This document shows, piece by piece, positions 61,216 to 64,000 of a stretch of 64,000 nt of DNA; positions within the stretch are counted from its first letter, which is position 1, and every line of letters begins with the position of its first letter. This DNA comes from Pseudaminobacter salicylatoxidans (GTDB lineage Bacteria; Pseudomonadota; Alphaproteobacteria; Rhizobiales; Rhizobiaceae), in the NCBI RefSeq assembly GCF_003148475.1, contig NZ_QGGG01000012.1, positions 97,022 to 161,021 on the forward strand, given 5' to 3'. A program made the translations under genes and the position numbers. The notes beneath the pieces were generated by a model, which did not search any database, was not told the origin of the DNA, and saw nothing but the letters and a program-made list of their open reading frames with translations.

Positions 61216-63804
61216 ATGGCGCAGACCGCCGATACCGTGTTTCGCGATTTCGTCACCGATGGCGTGCCGGCCAGCGGCGCATGGCAGCCGAAGAAAGTGG
61301 AGGTCCGTGAACTTCTGACTGGCTACGAAGCAGTGATCAATGCATCGCTCAGCTCTGGCTCCAGTCTGGCATTCGCCAGCAAGGCGACGCTCGATGCCAG
61401 CCTGCAGTTTCCCAGCGCCACAATGGCGTGGGTTATCACGGATGGCGTCGCTACCAATAATGGCATCTACCGCAAGACAGGGGCGGCAGGCGCAGGGGCA
61501 TGGACGAAGCTCGCTGATTTGCCCTATTCGTTCATTCGTGCCAGCAATATCGGCTCGGGAGCATCTGACGCCATTCGTGCGACATCGAGTATCCCCGTTC
61601 CATCGGCCGACGGTGTGGCTCTGATTGCTGTGAATGTCACGGTCGAGAATACTGGCCCAACGACTATTTCGTTCAATGGCGATACGCCGCTGACCATCGT
61701 CACACCAGACCGTACGCCGCTGCAGGCCGGTGATCTTACGGCCGATATGCTGATTGCGGGATACCGGGTTGGTTCTGAATTCCGTCTTATCACTGACCCA
61801 TCTTCGATCCGAAACAAGCTGGCTGCCCGCGCCGCACAGACGGCCTCCGAAGAGGCGCAGGCCGCGGCCGAGGCTGCTCGCGATATCGCAGCGGGATACG
61901 CCTCCGATGCTGTCAGCCAAGGCAATGTGCCGATTTATGCGACTGTCGCCGGTATGGGGGCGCTGTCGGTCCCGACCGGCATCGAAGGTCTTCGAGTGAA
62001 TGGCTTTACTGCCACTGGTGACGGCGGAGATGCGCTCTACAGGAAGGTCGGCGCGGAACCCTCTCATGCGGCCAAATTCCAATCCGCTGACGGTGCATGG
62101 TGGGAGATTGCGGAGCAGCGCATCACGCCTGCCATGATCGGCGTTGCGCGCAACAGTGCACTTGATCAGTCGCCAAAGTTGCAAGCGTGGCTGGATGTGT
62201 TGCGACTGACCGGTGCGGAAGGGTATGTGCCTGCGGGCGTGTACAAACTCGATACTGAGATATCTACAAATCAGTCTGGCTTGCGCGTCGAGTGCCACCG
62301 TAAAGCGCTTTTCGATATGACGGCATCAGCGACTTCTTCCTTTGGCGTGACGGTCTCAGGCACTATCGGCGTCTTCGCCAATATCACCGTCGGCAACGCG
62401 CAATTGGGTGCGGCGCGGGTTCGCTCGACATCTGTGTTTGCTCAATCACTCGCTGTCGGTGATGTGGTCAAGATTAAGTCAGCCGACATCTACGATTCTT
62501 TCAATACGAATATGACCTATGGGGAGTTGAATGTTGTCACCGGACTTGCTGACGCGGCAACCGGCTATATTGATCTAGAAATTCCGCTCTCGGCAACATA
62601 CGGCACCTCGCCACAGATCGCGAAGGTAACGGCTGTTGCGGATGTGAAATGGATTGCAGGCGCGTTTATCGGTCGCGTTGGAGAACAGAACAATCAAAAG
62701 GCTTTTCGCCTGCGTCTTGCCAAAGACTTCCAGATCGAGTCGATTTCGGGTGAGCGGATGGATGATCGCGTTTTCTGGCTGGAAGACTGCATGAAGGGCG
62801 AAATTGTGAAGCCTGTCTGCAAGGACGCAAGGCCATCCTCGACCGGATATGGTGTGAGTGTAATCGATGCATGCCAAGACATCTCAATACATCACGGCGA
62901 GTTTAGTCGCGTCCGACACGCCCTTTCCACAAACAATCAGACGGCTAACGGCGGTATTCCACGTCGGATTAGCTTCGCTGACAACCGCGTCTCCGGCGGC
63001 GCGTGGGCGCGCGGCGGTTCAATGGGGCCTGGTGACGCGATCGATACGCATGCTGCTGCAGAAGATATCTATATCGAGCGCAACACGACCATCGGGTCGC
63101 CCGGTCAAGGCATTAATTTTGAGTGCCGGTCTGGTGTGATCAGAGACAACAAAGTCATAAATCCAGCCGGAAATGGCATCTCCGTTCACAACGAGAGCGA
63201 TCTCAACGGATCAATGATAGTGAGCGGAAATGTCGTGTCGAGGGCTGGCGGCAAAGGCATGTACATCGTCAACGGCACCCGTGGGACTCTCTCGAATTAC
63301 GATAGCCTTGTTGTCGATGGCAACATCGTTGATGGTGCGACGAGTGAAGGAATTCAGATCGGCTATTCTGCGCAGGCGGGGAAGGTGCTCGGACTTGTCA
63401 TGTCCGGAAATCGAGTGCGGAATAACGGCGGCTACGGTGTTCTAGTTTACCACACACGACGGGCCGCCATTTCCGCTAATGCAATTGATGGCGTCGCGAG
63501 AAATGCACTGCGCATCATCGACAGCCTTGCCTTTACGGTGAATGGCAACATTGTCTCGCTGCCATCTGGCGCAACGCAGGCCGCAATTCTGGTCTCGGCT
63601 TCCACCGTTGCATCCAGCACCTTCGGGAATATCTCTGGCAATACAGTAAGTCCGCAAACATCGTCGTTTAGCGGCCCTGGCGTAGCTCTGGAAAACAATG
63701 TGACCCAAACCGGTGTCTTCTCCAACACGCTGCGCGGTACCGGAGGAGTTTCACTCGGAACCGGAACCGGAACCGGCAACGCGCAAGCGAACAACATCAC
63801 ATAA
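61216..63804 (+). CDS. tail fibre with right-handed beta-helix
   Basis: 862 aa. N-terminal virion-attachment region (about 1-190), a short coiled coil (EEAQAAAEAARDIAAG), then from about 250 onwards a pectate-lyase-like parallel beta-helix with repeated NxI/GNxV turns (ISFADNRVSGG, NRVRNNGGYGVLV, ISGNTVSPQT). It binds or cuts surface polysaccharide and decides host range. The C-terminal part is less GC-rich than the rest of the late operon, as usual for exchangeable fibre tips. Confidence 0.88.
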   Translation: MAQTADTVFRDFVTDGVPASGAWQPKKVEVRELLTGYEAVINASLSSGSSLAFASKATLDASLQFPSATMAWVITDGVATNNGIYRKTGAAGAGAWTKLADLPYSFIRASNIGSGASDAIRATSSIPVPSADGVALIAVNVTVENTGPTTISFNGDTPLTIVTPDRTPLQAGDLTADMLIAGYRVGSEFRLITDPSSIRNKLAARAAQTASEEAQAAAEAARDIAAGYASDAVSQGNVPIYATVAGMGALSVPTGIEGLRVNGFTATGDGGDALYRKVGAEPSHAAKFQSADGAWWEIAEQRITPAMIGVARNSALDQSPKLQAWLDVLRLTGAEGYVPAGVYKLDTEISTNQSGLRVECHRKALFDMTASATSSFGVTVSGTIGVFANITVGNAQLGAARVRSTSVFAQSLAVGDVVKIKSADIYDSFNTNMTYGELNVVTGLADAATGYIDLEIPLSATYGTSPQIAKVTAVADVKWIAGAFIGRVGEQNNQKAFRLRLAKDFQIESISGERMDDRVFWLEDCMKGEIVKPVCKDARPSSTGYGVSVIDACQDISIHHGEFSRVRHALSTNNQTANGGIPRRISFADNRVSGGAWARGGSMGPGDAIDTHAAAEDIYIERNTTIGSPGQGINFECRSGVIRDNKVINPAGNGISVHNESDLNGSMIVSGNVVSRAGGKGMYIVNGTRGTLSNYDSLVVDGNIVDGATSEGIQIGYSAQAGKVLGLVMSGNRVRNNGGYGVLVYHTRRAAISANAIDGVARNALRIIDSLAFTVNGNIVSLPSGATQAAILVSASTVASSTFGNISGNTVSPQTSSFSGPGVALENNVTQTGVFSNTLRGTGGVSLGTGTGTGNAQANNIT

Positions 63805-64000
63805 AGCCGGGTTAATCGAAAAGCGCCGGGTGTCGCGTGCGGAACTCAGCATCATGTGGGCAACCAGTCCGGCCCTCCGGCACTTCTTCAACTGTCTCCC
63901 CGCCATGGGCTGCTCCCCGATGCGCCCTCGGCAAGGGCTAGAGTTTTCCGGCCTTCATTGGCAACACGGGCTGGTTGCGTGTGCCGATTTCATGAGCGCG
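63805..64000. other. right edge of window, no assigned gene
   Basis: No convincing complete gene. A minus-strand frame open to the window edge (stop 63938-63940) gives 20 residues ending LPMKAGKL and might be the end of a leftward gene outside. No tRNA-end copy (attR) is present here. Confidence 0.4.

Larger units (their letters stand above)
11908..64000. mobile_element. temperate siphovirus-type prophage (right end beyond window)
   Basis: A continuous phage genome: integrase/excisionase next to a tRNA, recombination genes (RecT, exonuclease), CI/Cro-like regulators, replication genes (DnaB, DnaA-like), terminase, portal, capsid, head-tail connectors, tail tube, tail chaperones, tape measure, tail tip and fibre in canonical order. 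A tape measure with no sheath or baseplate genes indicates a non-contractile tail. No lysis genes and no attR are found, so the element continues to the right. Confidence 0.95.

Overview
The window is high-GC alphaproteobacterial DNA. A dnaG-rpoD pair, a rhizobial-type sigma-70 (RpoD), UPF0114, SIMPL, DUF333, HlyU and GYD proteins, DUF982 and DUF6074 genes and a GcrA-type regulator together point to the Hyphomicrobiales (Rhizobiales), probably near Phyllobacteriaceae/Mesorhizobium. This placement is from gene content only.

Positions 1-11.9 kb are chromosome: the end of dnaG, rpoD, a run of small envelope or stress genes, a divergent TetR/glyoxalase pair with two visible operators, an SDR oxidoreductase, a UPF0114 membrane protein, an OmpA-family protein with a 93-bp tandem repeat, a YcgN-type cysteine-cluster protein and a SIMPL protein. 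The chromosome ends at a tRNA gene with anticodon CAT (11832-11907).

Everything after the tRNA is one temperate siphovirus-type prophage that runs off the right edge. Its tyrosine integrase abuts the tRNA 3' end. A tightly overlapping leftward early operon (about 21.3 to 12 kb) carries excisionase, HNH nuclease, RecT, a RecE-like exonuclease and a PAPS-reductase-like ATP pyrophosphatase. A central block (21.5-26.9 kb) holds regulators (Arc-like, CI-like, Cro-like), a low-GC P-loop ATPase and a lipoprotein cassette. A rightward early operon (26.9-41.2 kb) encodes a ParB-like protein, a GcrA-like regulator, an RMF-like protein, an SF2 helicase with an adenine/cytosine-N4 methyltransferase, a RuvC-like resolvase, a C5-cytosine methyltransferase, a DnaB helicase, a PD-(D/E)XK nuclease and a DnaA-domain protein. 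Several single genes are inserted in it in the opposite orientation (DUF982, an ADP-ribosyltransferase-like protein, a PRC-barrel cassette). The late module (42.9-63.8 kb) has terminase, portal, prohead protease/scaffold, capsid, connectors, tail tube, a tail chaperone with a -1 frameshift, tape measure, tail tip and a beta-helix fibre. No lysis genes and no attR are visible, so both should lie to the right.

The most interesting parts are these. (1) The portal protein carries a C-terminal Acb1-like 2H phosphodiesterase domain, and a small Acb2/Tad1-like gene overlaps its end, so two anti-CBASS-type functions sit inside the packaging operon. (2) The cytosine methyltransferase gene has a second protein-like reading frame running through its 3' half. 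(3) A 23-bp-arm dyad lies inside a coding sequence at 22.2 kb. (4) Two distant early control regions share a 15-bp operator-like word. (5) Several opposite-strand accessory genes interrupt the early and late operons.
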